A stretch of DNA of 64,000 nucleotides from Ruegeria sp. Ofav3-42 (GTDB lineage: Bacteria; Pseudomonadota; Alphaproteobacteria; Rhodobacterales; Rhodobacteraceae). Position 1 is the first letter of the stretch, and each line of letters starts with the position of its first letter. Both the position numbers and the translations under genes were made by a program. The notes beneath the pieces are model-generated. The model was not told where the DNA came from, made no database searches, and saw nothing but the letters and a program-made list of their open reading frames with translations. The stretch covers positions 62,001-126,000 of the forward strand of contig NZ_JAKRGB010000016.1 in NCBI RefSeq assembly GCF_022347725.1, given 5' to 3'. This document shows positions 1 through 8,851 of the stretch, in pieces.

Positions 1-619
1 AGCCGTCCGCCTCTTGAAACTCCGCCCCTCCGACGATCCCCACCAAGCCGGCACCATTGCGGGAAAATACAGGGCCGCCACTCATGCCGCGCAAAGTTGG
101 TGCCGTGGTTTCGATGACGCCATAGCGGTCCGGTTGATTGGTGGATATCGCTCCTCCGATAAAGCTAACTTGACTTGTATTCGATGTTCCCCGGAATGCC
201 GCAGCAAAAATGTCGCGACCGATGACTGTGTCGTTGTCGGCACAGGCCTTTTGAAAGCCGCTGACTGGTGGCACAACGAACTTCAACAATACGGCATCCA
301 CAGTGAAGCGGTGGGGCTGAACGATCATCGGCTGCGCATTATTTGGGTCAACAACACCAATCGAACCCTTGCAAGTCACGTCATTCGGGATATCGGGAAC
401 CTCACGCGCCGTTCCCGTCGTGCCAGCTACCACATGAGCAGCCGTCAATACATGCCCATCATCGCTTACCAGAACCCCACTGCCCTGCACGGATGAGCCA
501 TCGGACTTGGTGCAGAATATAGCCACTGTCGTCGTCCGGAGCGCCTCCATGTCTTGTGCGGTTGCGGCGGCACCGAGTGCCGACGCCACAATCAGAATCA
601 AGCTGCCGACTAGTCTCAT
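1..619 (-). CDS. Trypsin-like serine protease, exported, 3' end outside window
   Basis: The reading frame opens with ATG at 619 and runs off the start of the window, giving 206 visible residues. It begins with a signal peptide (MRLVGSLILIVASALGAAATAQ), so the product is periplasmic or secreted. Two chymotrypsin-fold landmarks are visible: the His motif LTAAHVV near residue 55, and RGMSGGPVF near residue 185, where the GxSGGP serine is the nucleophile. The Asp of the triad probably lies in the VDAVLLKF segment. The ATG overlaps the stop codon of the upstream protease-fusion gene by 4 bp (ATGA), so the two are almost certainly translationally coupled. Substrate unknown. The family call rests on motifs; the missing C-terminus could carry further domains. 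Confidence 0.8.
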   Translation of the reverse strand, partial: MRLVGSLILIVASALGAAATAQDMEALRTTTVAIFCTKSDGSSVQGSGVLVSDDGHVLTAAHVVAGTTGTAREVPDIPNDVTCKGSIGVVDPNNAQPMIVQPHRFTVDAVLLKFVVPPVSGFQKACADNDTVIGRDIFAAAFRGTSNTSQVSFIGGAISTNQPDRYGVIETTAPTLRGMSGGPVFSRNGAGLVGIVGGAEFQEADG

Positions 620-2556
620 TGGCCTATCCAACGTCGAATAAGGGCCAACCGAGCGGGAGTGATGCGAGTGAATGCATTGTGAGTTGACCAAGGCGGCACA
701 TCGTGCAGCCCGTTCGTGTGAACGCCAAACAAAATGTTCAAATCCTTTGCATTGGTTACCGGTGCCCCAGATGTACCTCCATAAGTATCGTTGTCGTAGA
801 AACCTTTAGCGTCCCAAAGTATCCCCAGCGTACCATCGCTTACCCATTGGCGCCCTTTTGGTCTCAAGTCGCTGGGATATCCTTGAACGCGCGTGGCGCT
901 CCCGACTTCGTCATCGCCGAGCGGACGCACTCCGAACCAGCCGGTCTGTTTCCCTACATTGCAGTCGAGATTGAGAACACCCATATCGTAATAACGTGCC
1001 TCGGCTAAGGACGGTGTGTTCGTCCAACCACTCAATACAAAGGCCTGGTTCACCCCGCACCTGCCGAAAGGTGCACGTCCACGGTTCATAGCAGGAATCA
1101 CGCGCAGGTTCTGCATCGCGACACCGAAACTAGAGCCCGAATGGATGCAATGCGCAGCGGTGAGCACGTAGCTCTCCCCAATCATAGCACCCGTGCAGCC
1201 GCTATCTTCCGCTGCCCCTGGTTTTCGTAGGAGGATTTTTACGATTGCCCGGGCCGGATCCACTGTCGTATCGGTAACGGCACGTCTATCGTCTTGGCCA
1301 ATCACACCAAAGGGAACAAAATCGGACGGCGGAATGATGTCAGTGCCCCCTGTCTCATAGATCGGGTACATGCCCAACGCAGTCTCCAGGGCGTCCTGTT
1401 CCTCCTGCAAAAGGCGGACATCATCCACCTGCACACCGCTGCCCTCGAAGGAAGGTAAAGAGTCGATGTCGGGGTCAGGCTGGGCGCCATACTCAATGAT
1501 TACCGTTTGGTTGGGATCAAACGGAGCATTAAAACCGGGGTCCGAAAAAGATACCTCTCCGTTTCTCCAAATCCGCGGGTCAAGCAGAGCATCCTTAGTT
1601 GCATCATCCAACTCGCCGGTCGCCTCGAGACCCCATGTCTCTTGGAACTCCCTTATGGCCTCCTCTCGGGCAATTTGCTCTTCCTCATCGGTCTCGAACT
1701 GCAAGGTGGATAGATGCCCAGCCGCTTCGAGCATCTCGTCAAATAGACCAACCTCATCGTTGGCCAACACCGCAGACACTCCGGTGTCATCTTCAAACCC
1801 CAGGTCTTCTTTGTCGCGAAACACTCGCCTCCAGGCACGGTTGAACCACTCTTTGGATTGTGCATAACCATGTGCAGCAGGTCCGTTTACCAAAACACGA
1901 ACACGATACCGATCATGGTCTTCAGCGGCAGCGTTTATGCGACGCGCTCTCCAATATTCAATTGCTGCGATCAACCCTACCGGGACTTCGCGCACTGTTT
2001 GCGGATTGTCCTCAATATCCGGGATTTCTTGCTGGCCGCGCTCACGAAGTTTCTTGTTTATTTCCAGGCCGCGTGCACGAAAGTTACCTCGGCCTGTAAG
2101 TTGAATGTATCCGGAACCACGATAGTTCCAGCCATCCATTGTGTGGCGACCGAGATTACCGTTCACCTCACCGTAGACCCAGTTGGCGACGGCGATCGGC
2201 TTACCCGCAATCTCGCGCGCCTTTGCCTCAGGAACCCGTTTGCGCGAAAAAACCCGCATCAGGGCAGCATAGGAATAGTTCATGTTTTCGTCGATGCGAT
2301 CTAGCCCGCCCGTTTCGGTCATGACTTGTGCTATGAAATGCGCCATCTTGAGCCGGGTATTGATGCCAGCCGCTTCGAAATCGCTCTCTGCAGCAATCAA
2401 CGCATGTACGAATTCATCCTTTGCGCCCGGCGAAATCCGTTTCACATCTTCAAAAGTTAGGAGCTTTGTCTCGCCATGCACAGGCATAGCGAACGACATC
2501 GCAACAAACATAACTGCTAATCGTGCACGTAAGGCAATCAAACGGTCATAAAACAT
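616..2556 (-). CDS. Exported GH19 lysozyme/chitinase-like + peptidoglycan-binding + trypsin-like protease fusion
   Basis: A 646-residue protein with an N-terminal signal (cleavage near AMPVHGE). Residues about 30-220 look like a GH19-type chitinase/endolysin domain: AQVMTETGGL carries the likely catalytic Glu and NYRGSGYIQLTGRGNF is the family's hallmark loop. Residues about 300-340 match a peptidoglycan-binding domain (AIREFQETWGLEATGELDD). Residues about 430-646 form a trypsin/V8-like protease with LTAAHC (His), YYDMGVLNLDC (Asp) and YGGTSGAPV (Ser). The three known folds suggest an exported protein that binds and cuts cell wall and also cuts protein. That combined role is inference. It overlaps a second exported protease gene by 4 bp, suggesting a two-gene operon. 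Whether the target is self, prey or host cannot be told. Confidence 0.8.
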   Translation of the reverse strand: MFYDRLIALRARLAVMFVAMSFAMPVHGETKLLTFEDVKRISPGAKDEFVHALIAAESDFEAAGINTRLKMAHFIAQVMTETGGLDRIDENMNYSYAALMRVFSRKRVPEAKAREIAGKPIAVANWVYGEVNGNLGRHTMDGWNYRGSGYIQLTGRGNFRARGLEINKKLRERGQQEIPDIEDNPQTVREVPVGLIAAIEYWRARRINAAAEDHDRYRVRVLVNGPAAHGYAQSKEWFNRAWRRVFRDKEDLGFEDDTGVSAVLANDEVGLFDEMLEAAGHLSTLQFETDEEEQIAREEAIREFQETWGLEATGELDDATKDALLDPRIWRNGEVSFSDPGFNAPFDPNQTVIIEYGAQPDPDIDSLPSFEGSGVQVDDVRLLQEEQDALETALGMYPIYETGGTDIIPPSDFVPFGVIGQDDRRAVTDTTVDPARAIVKILLRKPGAAEDSGCTGAMIGESYVLTAAHCIHSGSSFGVAMQNLRVIPAMNRGRAPFGRCGVNQAFVLSGWTNTPSLAEARYYDMGVLNLDCNVGKQTGWFGVRPLGDDEVGSATRVQGYPSDLRPKGRQWVSDGTLGILWDAKGFYDNDTYGGTSGAPVTNAKDLNILFGVHTNGLHDVPPWSTHNAFTRITPARLALIRRWIGQ

Positions 2557-2798
2557 AATACTATACTCCCAATCAATAGTACGAGAATATCAAGTATGTT
2601 GTGAAAAACAACTTGTGCTCAGTCGGTTGATACCCACAACGCTCAGACCACGATTTCGACGCCATAAGGTTTCTAGGAAAAAGGGTTTGACCTCCACCAG
2701 TCGCTCGAGAAAACCGATCCACGTACGATACCATTTGTCCGTTTGGCGGAAGGGAAACATCTTCTTTGAACGTCGGGATATTGGAAGCATTCTTCCTG

Positions 2799-3893
2799 CT
2801 AACCGCGTGGCTTAGCCGCCGTGCCAGCGCTTTGGTCGCCGAGTTTTTGATATCCGCGCTTAGCAGAGCTCTCAAAGATCGCTCCGGCGATTTCACTATG
2901 CTGCAGCAATGCACATGTTGCTTGTGCTAGGTGACACTGCGCCACCAAGAGCATGAAACCGACGGTCGGCAAGGTCCGAAACCTAAATGCCTGCGCCTGA
3001 CACGACGAAAGTAGTGTTTGGGGGAAGTTTAACAAACTTCTTGGCCTGACCGCTTCGCTGATTTTGGCTACCCCGTAGCGGCCAAGTTCAAGATCACGAA
3101 GGCTCGGATGCGTGATATCGATCCCTGCACCCTGTAGGATTGCAATGAGATCGATTTCCCATTCATCCATTTCAACACGAAGCAGTGGCGCGTGAAGCTT
3201 GATGCCTCCAACGTGGGCACCCAGCTTGTTCTTGGCATATGCAACGCCCTTACGCGCGGCCAGCACCTCAAACTGATCCAGTTCATTGATGCGGCGCTCA
3301 ATCGTGCTCAGTGAGGTCTCCGGAAGTAGATCGTCACCAGCGATGCCAAGGGCAATGTTCTTTCGGCGCACCTCACTGTTTACGGCATCCAATACCTGAG
3401 AGGGGTAAATCTCGTTGGGATGAAGATAGTGCGCGAGTTCGGTCTGGATAATTGCGCCGACCCTTGGGTCGATGCGCTTACCGTTCTGGCCGTTAAAGAT
3501 GGATTTCTTGACAAAGATCATCGGATCTCTGTTTTTTTCCCACTCGCGGTACTTTTCCATGATGCCGGTGCGACCGGGCACGAAAGACAGCAGTCCCGGA
3601 TCTATCTCTTCCCCATTCAAGGCTTTAAGCACCCCATCCTGGAGTTTCTGCTGCACGCGCTCGTACAGCTTCGGCAGAAATTCAAACCACCGTTCCGATG
3701 ATCTGTTGAACCACCCTTCGGCTTCACCTTCGCTCATCGCCTCGCACCAGGCTTCGCCAACAAAGGCTTTGACCTGTGTGTTCAAAGACAAGCGCGAGAG
3801 CAGTGCCCGCCCGGCCCGTGCGCGGCGCGCGGCCTGCCGATCGGAGAAATAACCATAACCAATGAGAACAGGCACGTGACCGGGAGGTTTCAA
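2799..3893 (-). pseudogene. Truncated Mu/TniA-type transposase remnant
   Basis: An open frame of 364 codons. Residues about 150-275 resemble the segment leading into the DDE catalytic core of TniA/Mu-type transposases, including the helix TSLSTIERRINELDQFEV and the strand PLLRVEMDEWEIDLI, where the first catalytic Asp is expected (MDEWEID). After the residues ELGRYGVAK the protein should continue into the second Asp region, but the similarity stops and the remaining ~85 residues look like translated non-coding sequence. The beginning also lacks a convincing start signal. I read this as a transposase fragment left by deletion or recombination. The ~240 bp between it and the GH19-protease gene hold nothing I recognise. 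Confidence 0.5.
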
Positions 3894-4053
3894 TTCTGTC
3901 GCTTGATTGAGAGGGTAACTTGAAAGGAAGGTGCTGCTCGAAGCCGTGTTGAGGAGTTACGGTAAACTGCTCATAATTCCAAAGATCTGAATGTCAGCTT
4001 TTGATATCGGATTTTAATTTTTACGCAAGAGCAGCGAATGACAGCTCCCCGCC

Positions 4054-5163
4054 CTACCCCTCCCGGTCCAACTTTAGCCAATAGCGTGTATACCGGAGCT
4101 CACCCGTTCGGTTCAGAGCTCCCTTCTCTACCAGATCCTGTAGATCTCGCGTCGCAGTGGCGCGCGACGTTCCCGTGATCGAGATATAGTTCTCAGCGCT
4201 CAACCCTCCTTTGAACCCATCCGGCCCTGCCTTGAACAAACGGGCGATTACTTTGCTTTGGCGGGCATTGAACTGATCACGATGCCGGTCATAGAAATGC
4301 GTCTTAGCTATAAAGAAACCGACCCGCTCAAGCGTCACCTGCTGTGCTGTAAGGACTGTCTCGGCAAACCAAACGAGCCATGGCGTGACGTCCAGCGTCT
4401 TTTGATGGCGTTCAAGCTGATCATAATATGCCTTCCGCTCTCGCTCGATCGTGAAAGCAAGAGCAATCAGGCTTGGCTGACCAATGTTTTGCGCCAGGGA
4501 CTTTTCAGCCAGCGCCCTGCCCAACCTGCCATTGCCGTCTTCAAAAGGGTGAATGCTCTCGAAATACAGATGGCTTAACCCGGCCCGGATCAGGGCGCGC
4601 AAAGGTTTGGGACCATTTGGTGCGGTCCGATTGAACCAGGTGACGAACTGGTCCATTTCAGCCGGAACCTGATGTGAAGGTGGAGCTTCGAAATGCACCG
4701 TTGGGCGGTCGAGGCGGCCTGAGACGATTTGCATAGCATCCTCATGGCTCCGGTATGATCCAATCGTTTCCAGGTGCCTGTCATGGGACAGAAGCATGTC
4801 ATGCCACCGAAACAGGGTGTCGTGCGACAGTGGTTCCGAATAGTTGGAACAAACATCCACCATCATTTCAGAAACACCCTGCTCGCGCGGTTTGGACGGA
4901 TAGTTGTCGGGAGCCAATCCAAGATGTCGACGCAAGGAAGATTGCACGCTGAGACGATCCAGCATTTCACCTTCGATCGCGCTGGTCTTCATCGCTTCTT
5001 CGCTTAGCAGGTCGATACGCAATTGATCTCGATCCGATGCGTTCACATGATGTACTGCTCCAAGAACTTCCCCTGAGGACAACAGGAACTGTTGCTCGTA
5101 TGGATCGAGTCTTGCGACATCGTAATAAAACGTCGGCCAGTTAGGGTTCTGCCAGTTCCACAT
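4054..5163 (-). CDS. Fic family protein (probable AMP-transferase), class II-like
   Basis: 369 residues. The N-terminal part fits the DUF4172-type extension of Fic proteins and carries TSAIEG at residues 60-65, matching the inhibitory helix pattern (S/T)xxxE(G/N). The core motif HPFEDGNGRLGR is at residues 205-216 and is complete: His205 as catalytic base, the Asp/Glu-Gly-Asn-Gly metal and phosphate loop, and the terminal Arg. The C-terminal ~90 residues look like a winged helix (SAENYISITGTSRATATRDLQDLVEKGAL). Such proteins usually transfer AMP to a Ser/Thr/Tyr target, and the inhibitory Glu is built into the same chain. It sits just downstream of repC in the same direction, separated by 155 bp, so it could act as a plasmid-borne stress or maintenance factor; that role is inference. 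Confidence 0.88.
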   Translation of the reverse strand: MWNWQNPNWPTFYYDVARLDPYEQQFLLSSGEVLGAVHHVNASDRDQLRIDLLSEEAMKTSAIEGEMLDRLSVQSSLRRHLGLAPDNYPSKPREQGVSEMMVDVCSNYSEPLSHDTLFRWHDMLLSHDRHLETIGSYRSHEDAMQIVSGRLDRPTVHFEAPPSHQVPAEMDQFVTWFNRTAPNGPKPLRALIRAGLSHLYFESIHPFEDGNGRLGRALAEKSLAQNIGQPSLIALAFTIERERKAYYDQLERHQKTLDVTPWLVWFAETVLTAQQVTLERVGFFIAKTHFYDRHRDQFNARQSKVIARLFKAGPDGFKGGLSAENYISITGTSRATATRDLQDLVEKGALNRTGELRYTRYWLKLDREG

Positions 5164-5318
5164 CGTGAGGTATAAGATTCCTGTCTATAGCTCATTATTT
5201 ATTACTTTTTGATCCATAGGGGTCAATCCTATTGCTCACTTCTTCCCGAACGGTTCAATCCAAACATTGGTTTGAAGGATAAGCTGACGACAGAAAATCT
5301 CTTCCTGTTTCATAAACC

Positions 5319-6374
5319 CTACGAAGCAATGGAGGTCCGCGTCAGCATTGCGCTTGGAGATAGTTCTCCCTTTTCAATCTTGGCCAGTAATGAAATCAGG
5401 TAAGCCCCTGGAGACTGTATGTTGTCAGCACGTTGAAAGATGTATCCGAGAACGATGAAACGAATAGCCGGGCCAAACGTTGCTTTCATTGCATACCAGG
5501 TTTGGCCAAGACGTAGATACTCTGCGATATTATCCATGAGCCGCTCGCAATGGACCTGATCTTTTGCAAAGCGTAGTTCTGAGCACAACAGTGGAAAGCT
5601 ACGCTCCATTTGATCTGGGGAAACTTGAATCTGAGAGAATTTTTCTTTCTTAACGTTCGGATTCAAAGAGTCCTCTTTGTGCCCCTCAATTTCACTGTCA
5701 CTGGCCCTTAAATTATCTGTATCTGTCTGTGTTATCTCGGAGATTTCCACAGAGATTTCTGCCAGCAGCTCGCTGAGTACATTCGCATCTGGTTTGCGAC
5801 GCAGAGCATTGCGTACGGTGGTCATCAAATCAGAGATCGCGGTGTCATTTGCTACGAGTTCCCTAAGGCGCGCCAGAGCGGCGGAAACCTTGTCACGGAG
5901 TACAGTGAACTCCAGAACTCGATCAGCATGCCTCTGGGCTTCCTGGATGAACTCAGGGTGCCGTTCAGACAAGGGCATCAAGGAGAGCCCAGTTGCGGTG
6001 ACCACCCTGCCCTGTCGATCCCGGCGCGCCCATCGCTTGCCGTTTGCGCTCATTACGCGGCGGATAAATCCAAGCTCAACCAGCGTTGAGATATGACGCT
6101 CAACTGTCTGCACGCTGACATGAGTTCGTTTGGCGATCGCCGCGTTGGAAGCGAAGCAGATGTGATGATCATCTTGGTCCGCAGCAATCTGATCACCGCC
6201 CAAAAAGGAAATCATCGCTCTCAGGACATTGAGAGTTGTGGATTTTAACCCAAGAGGTACTCTGGCCTCTTCAACGGCGCGAAGAAGTATCCATTTTTTG
6301 GGCGTACTACTCCCCTGCCCTGCCGTTCCCGACAAGGTTGCTCCATTTGGAGCCAATGCTGTTAGTGTTTTCAT
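5319..6374 (-). CDS. repC: Plasmid replication initiator RepC
   Basis: 351 residues, last gene of a repA-repB-repC order on the minus strand. The N-terminal half has the RepC layout: a segment around ALNVLRAMISFLGG, then a winged-helix reading SNAAIAKRTHVSVQTVERHISTLVELGFIRRV, followed by the conserved NGKRWARRDRQGRV. The C-terminal part (PLLCSELRFAKDQ...SPGAYLISLLAKIEKGELS) also fits the family. It is somewhat shorter than many RepC proteins (about 400 residues). RepC is the initiator in repABC replicons and normally acts at an origin located inside its own gene. Start at ATG 6374 is supported by the spacing to the probable antisense-RNA region. The incompatibility group is not determined. 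Confidence 0.9.
   Translation of the reverse strand: MKTLTALAPNGATLSGTAGQGSSTPKKWILLRAVEEARVPLGLKSTTLNVLRAMISFLGGDQIAADQDDHHICFASNAAIAKRTHVSVQTVERHISTLVELGFIRRVMSANGKRWARRDRQGRVVTATGLSLMPLSERHPEFIQEAQRHADRVLEFTVLRDKVSAALARLRELVANDTAISDLMTTVRNALRRKPDANVLSELLAEISVEISEITQTDTDNLRASDSEIEGHKEDSLNPNVKKEKFSQIQVSPDQMERSFPLLCSELRFAKDQVHCERLMDNIAEYLRLGQTWYAMKATFGPAIRFIVLGYIFQRADNIQSPGAYLISLLAKIEKGELSPSAMLTRTSIAS
5640..5745. other. Candidate replication origin (AT-rich segment inside repC)
   Basis: Within repC this stretch is clearly richer in A and T than the rest of the gene, and it encodes a low-complexity linker between the two halves of the protein. In well-studied repABC plasmids the origin lies in an AT-rich region in the middle of repC. 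Location is inferred from that precedent and from base composition only. Confidence 0.3.
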
Positions 6375-6530
6375 GATTATTTATCGGCAGACAAAAATTA
6401 CCCGTCCGCTCAAGAGCGTTTTTTCTTGTATGGCGATTCGGGTGCTGCTAGATTCTAGGTGTCTAATCTAAGAATTGCGCTTTGCGCAGCAGCCCTCGAA
6501 GCTCCGGTTTCGGGGGTTTTGTTTGTTTGC
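6375..6530 (+). ncRNA. Probable counter-transcribed RNA (ctRNA) of repABC, in the repB-repC gap
   Basis: The 177-bp gap between repB and repC is where repABC plasmids encode a small antisense RNA that limits RepC production. On the plus strand (opposite to repC) the gap ends in a strong intrinsic terminator at 6493-6528, which would end such an RNA correctly. The RNA's 5' end and promoter are not defined here; the interval gives the whole candidate region. Confidence 0.5.
6493..6528 (+). terminator. Rho-independent terminator of the putative ctRNA
   Basis: A 10-bp stem (CCCTCGAAGC at 6493-6502 pairing with GTTTCGGGGG at 6507-6516, two G-T wobbles) with a TCCG loop is followed by TTTTGTTTGTTT. 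The T-rich tail is on the plus strand, i.e. antisense to repB-repC. Confidence 0.7.
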
Positions 6531-6551
6531 CTTCCTCCTTTCTGCTCGTCC

Positions 6552-7520
6552 TCAGTTCTTTTTCTCGGCGTTTACAGCTGTAAACTCAGCGTGTGAGCGC
6601 TTGATGATTTCAGCCATGTTTTTATCCAACCAGTTAGCGAAGCCAGCGTTAGCTCCGGTCCTTTTGACCGAAACAGTTAGTGATCCGTTGGTGGACTTGA
6701 TTGTAACGCCTTCGATTGGGCTGATTTCGGCTGCACCTTCTTTTTGTCGCGCACCACGCTTGGCAGCTGCTTTAAGGAGCATTTCCAGTCGATCATCTGA
6801 CGACATTGATGGCTCAATGGTTGCAAGCAGGTTTGCTGCTTCATCTTCCGCCAGCTTGCCTGTAACGAAGTGTTCTGCAAGCCCAGTCCATTTTGGGCGG
6901 CCAGATTTTGGGGCTGCACCGATCATGTCACCAATCCTTGCAGGAACATGTTGCGTAACTTTTGTCAGGTGGGACAGCCCCGATTTCGAAAGGTTCAATA
7001 CTTGCCGCACCGTTGCAGTTTCATGCCCGGAAGTCAGGATCGCCTCGGCGAAACGTGCTTTCTCGTAGAAGGAAAGATTGCGCCTCGCGGCATTTTCAAG
7101 TCCCTTGGCGAGAAGAGCTGAAGCATCGTCGATATCCTGAACATTAGCGCGGACTTTAATACCGAGTTCACGACAAGCTTTGAGCCTCCTCCTTCCATAA
7201 ATTGCCTCGTATCGACCGTCGGATTTCGATTTTCTGACAAGAATGGGGACTTGTTGGCCACCGTCTTGGATACTCGACATCAAGCTTTCAAAGCTATCGT
7301 CTTCTTCGTCAGTGTTTACAGCTGTAAACTCACCAAGCCTATCGGCTGGGCCCCAATCGTCGATCAGAGCAGGGTCAATTTCCCTGATTGCGGCAAGAGA
7401 CCCCTGAAGCGCACCAAGTGCAGGGGCATTGGGTTTTGGAGCTTTATCGATGGCCTTCGGGCTAGAGCGCGCGATGGTGTTTGCGATCCCCGACATCTCC
7501 TGAAGCGATTTTCTAGCCAT
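6552..7520 (-). CDS. repB: Plasmid partitioning protein RepB (ParB family)
   Basis: 322 residues starting MARKSLQEMSG, the typical RepB opening. The ATG at 7520 overlaps the repA stop codon (TAATG), so I prefer it to an ATG 15 bp upstream. A ParB nuclease-like domain spans about residues 80-170, with VPILVRKSKSDGRYEAIYGRRRLKACRELG, followed by the HTH region (SFYEKARFAEAILTSGHETATVRQVLNLSKSGLSHL). The protein binds parS sites and works with the RepA ATPase to segregate the plasmid. Two of the three parS palindromes lie inside this gene, one near each end, each encoding the same peptide E-F-T-A-V-N. The gene is followed by the repC leader region. Confidence 0.92.
   Translation of the reverse strand: MARKSLQEMSGIANTIARSSPKAIDKAPKPNAPALGALQGSLAAIREIDPALIDDWGPADRLGEFTAVNTDEEDDSFESLMSSIQDGGQQVPILVRKSKSDGRYEAIYGRRRLKACRELGIKVRANVQDIDDASALLAKGLENAARRNLSFYEKARFAEAILTSGHETATVRQVLNLSKSGLSHLTKVTQHVPARIGDMIGAAPKSGRPKWTGLAEHFVTGKLAEDEAANLLATIEPSMSSDDRLEMLLKAAAKRGARQKEGAAEISPIEGVTIKSTNGSLTVSVKRTGANAGFANWLDKNMAEIIKRSHAEFTAVNAEKKN
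6570..6585. promoter_or_regulatory. parS site 1 (inside the 3' end of repB)
   Basis: GTTTACAGCTGTAAAC, a perfect 16-bp palindrome that fits the repABC parS consensus GTTNNNNGCNNNNAAC. One of three identical copies in the window. Confidence 0.85.
7314..7329. promoter_or_regulatory. parS site 2 (inside repB, N-terminal part)
   Basis: A second identical copy of the 16-bp palindrome GTTTACAGCTGTAAAC. It lies in repB in the same reading frame as site 1 and encodes F-T-A-V-N there too. Confidence 0.85.
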
Positions 7521-8704
7521 TAGCTGCGTCCCCATGCTTGATGGATCATTTGCTCTACCTCAGAGCCGATCGCATCCATTGAGTTCTTTGCCCGATCATA
7601 AGTTGCGCGTGTCATTTCCGACCGCACGACCTCGTAAATTGATTGTTTGAGCATTGTGGCGTCGCTGATTGCGGTGCTTTTGAGGGCCGTAGCTGACATA
7701 ACGCGATCCTGAAACAGTGCTCGCATGAACGAAGCCAGTTGTTGAGACGGTACGTCTGTTGGCTCGTCACGCGTTATCAGGAATTTGAAGTTGTCGTATT
7801 CAAGCGTAGCGCCGGCATCTTCAATAACTGCCATGTAAGCACCAGCGAGTTCCAGAAATTGAGCCGTCGAAGACACGTCCAGCATCGAAGGTGTCAGTGG
7901 CACAAGCAATGAACTGGCGGCGGCCATCCCGGCTATCGTCAAGAATCCAAGTTGAGGTGGGCTATCAATCAGAACAAGGTCAAAATCGCCCTCTACCTGG
8001 GCCAGGGCATTCCGTATTCTCGTAAAGAACGGATGGTCCGGGTTGGAGTGAACGGCAGATTCTGTCTCAAATTCGGAAAGAACAAGGCGTGACGGTGCCA
8101 CAGACAGACCGGGGAAGTATGTCGGAAGCACGACGTCCGCCATATCTACTGGATCTTCATATCGAATTGCATCGTAAATCGTCAGCCCGTCAAACTCTAT
8201 TTCTGGGCTGATGCCGCACATGGATGTAAGTGAGCCTTGTGGATCCAGGTCAACGGCCAGTACACGGTAACCGCGAAGCGCAAAATAGTGAGCCAGGTGA
8301 ATTGTTGTGGTGCTCTTGCTGCTGCCACCTTTGAAGTTCATCAACTGCCAGACTTGGAGTTTCTCTCCTTCAGTTCGGCGAGGGATATAGCGCCCCTTTT
8401 TGCGAGAGGTTTTCTCAAGCGTTTCGCGAGCCTCCCAAAGCTCATGGGCGGTATAGTAACGTCGGCCGCTGCGCACGTCTTTTGGTTCAGGAATCGTTCC
8501 TTCTGCGTGGACCTTACGCATGAATTGGCCTGAGACGCCTAATAGTTCGGCCGCTTCTGGGGCTGCAAAGTTGCGTAGTGATTTGGTGTTGTCAGGGGCA
8601 AATGCCGCAAGAAGATGTTCCCGAATAGCCGAGTTTAATCTCTCAGAAATTTCCGTTGCGAGAGCCGATGGTCGTTCTGCCGCAAGTGGTGTCACGGGAA
8701 TCAT
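7520..8704 (-). CDS. repA: Plasmid partitioning ATPase RepA (ParA family)
   Basis: 394 residues. The N-terminal ~110 residues carry a MerR-like DNA-binding helix region (AAPEAAELLGVSGQFMRKVHAEG), used in RepA proteins for autoregulation. The ATPase part has a deviant Walker A, FKGGSSKSTTT, then LAVDLDPQGSLTS, and a Walker B-like VLIDSPPQLGFLTIAG. It drives plasmid segregation with RepB and represses the operon. It is the first gene of repABC; the stop overlaps the repB start by one base. A parS copy and an imperfect inverted repeat lie upstream, where an operator is expected. Confidence 0.93.
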   Translation of the reverse strand: MIPVTPLAAERPSALATEISERLNSAIREHLLAAFAPDNTKSLRNFAAPEAAELLGVSGQFMRKVHAEGTIPEPKDVRSGRRYYTAHELWEARETLEKTSRKKGRYIPRRTEGEKLQVWQLMNFKGGSSKSTTTIHLAHYFALRGYRVLAVDLDPQGSLTSMCGISPEIEFDGLTIYDAIRYEDPVDMADVVLPTYFPGLSVAPSRLVLSEFETESAVHSNPDHPFFTRIRNALAQVEGDFDLVLIDSPPQLGFLTIAGMAAASSLLVPLTPSMLDVSSTAQFLELAGAYMAVIEDAGATLEYDNFKFLITRDEPTDVPSQQLASFMRALFQDRVMSATALKSTAISDATMLKQSIYEVVRSEMTRATYDRAKNSMDAIGSEVEQMIHQAWGRS

Positions 8705-8708
8705 GTAG

Positions 8709-8755
8709 TTGCCTCAAATTAAAGAATGTGGTCATTTTTGCGCCACTTGAGACAA
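8709..8755. promoter_or_regulatory. Candidate repA operator (spaced inverted repeat)
   Basis: TTGCCTCAA at 8709-8717 and TTGAGACAA at 8747-8755 form an inverted repeat with 8 of 9 matches, just upstream of the repA start, where RepA or RepA/RepB autorepression acts in related plasmids. No experiment supports this; it is position plus symmetry. Confidence 0.35.
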
Positions 8756-8851
8756 ACAGCCGTGATTCATTGCCCTAAGTCAAGGATTTTCGCTTATATT
8801 GTGGGTTCTACAAAGCTGCAAACTACATACGCTTTGCATCAGCGCAAAGTG

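Noticed and set aside
2573..2914. 113-codon minus-strand open frame beside the GH19-protease gene
   Set aside because: It overlaps the transposase remnant, has no recognisable domain and a low-complexity composition typical of chance frames.
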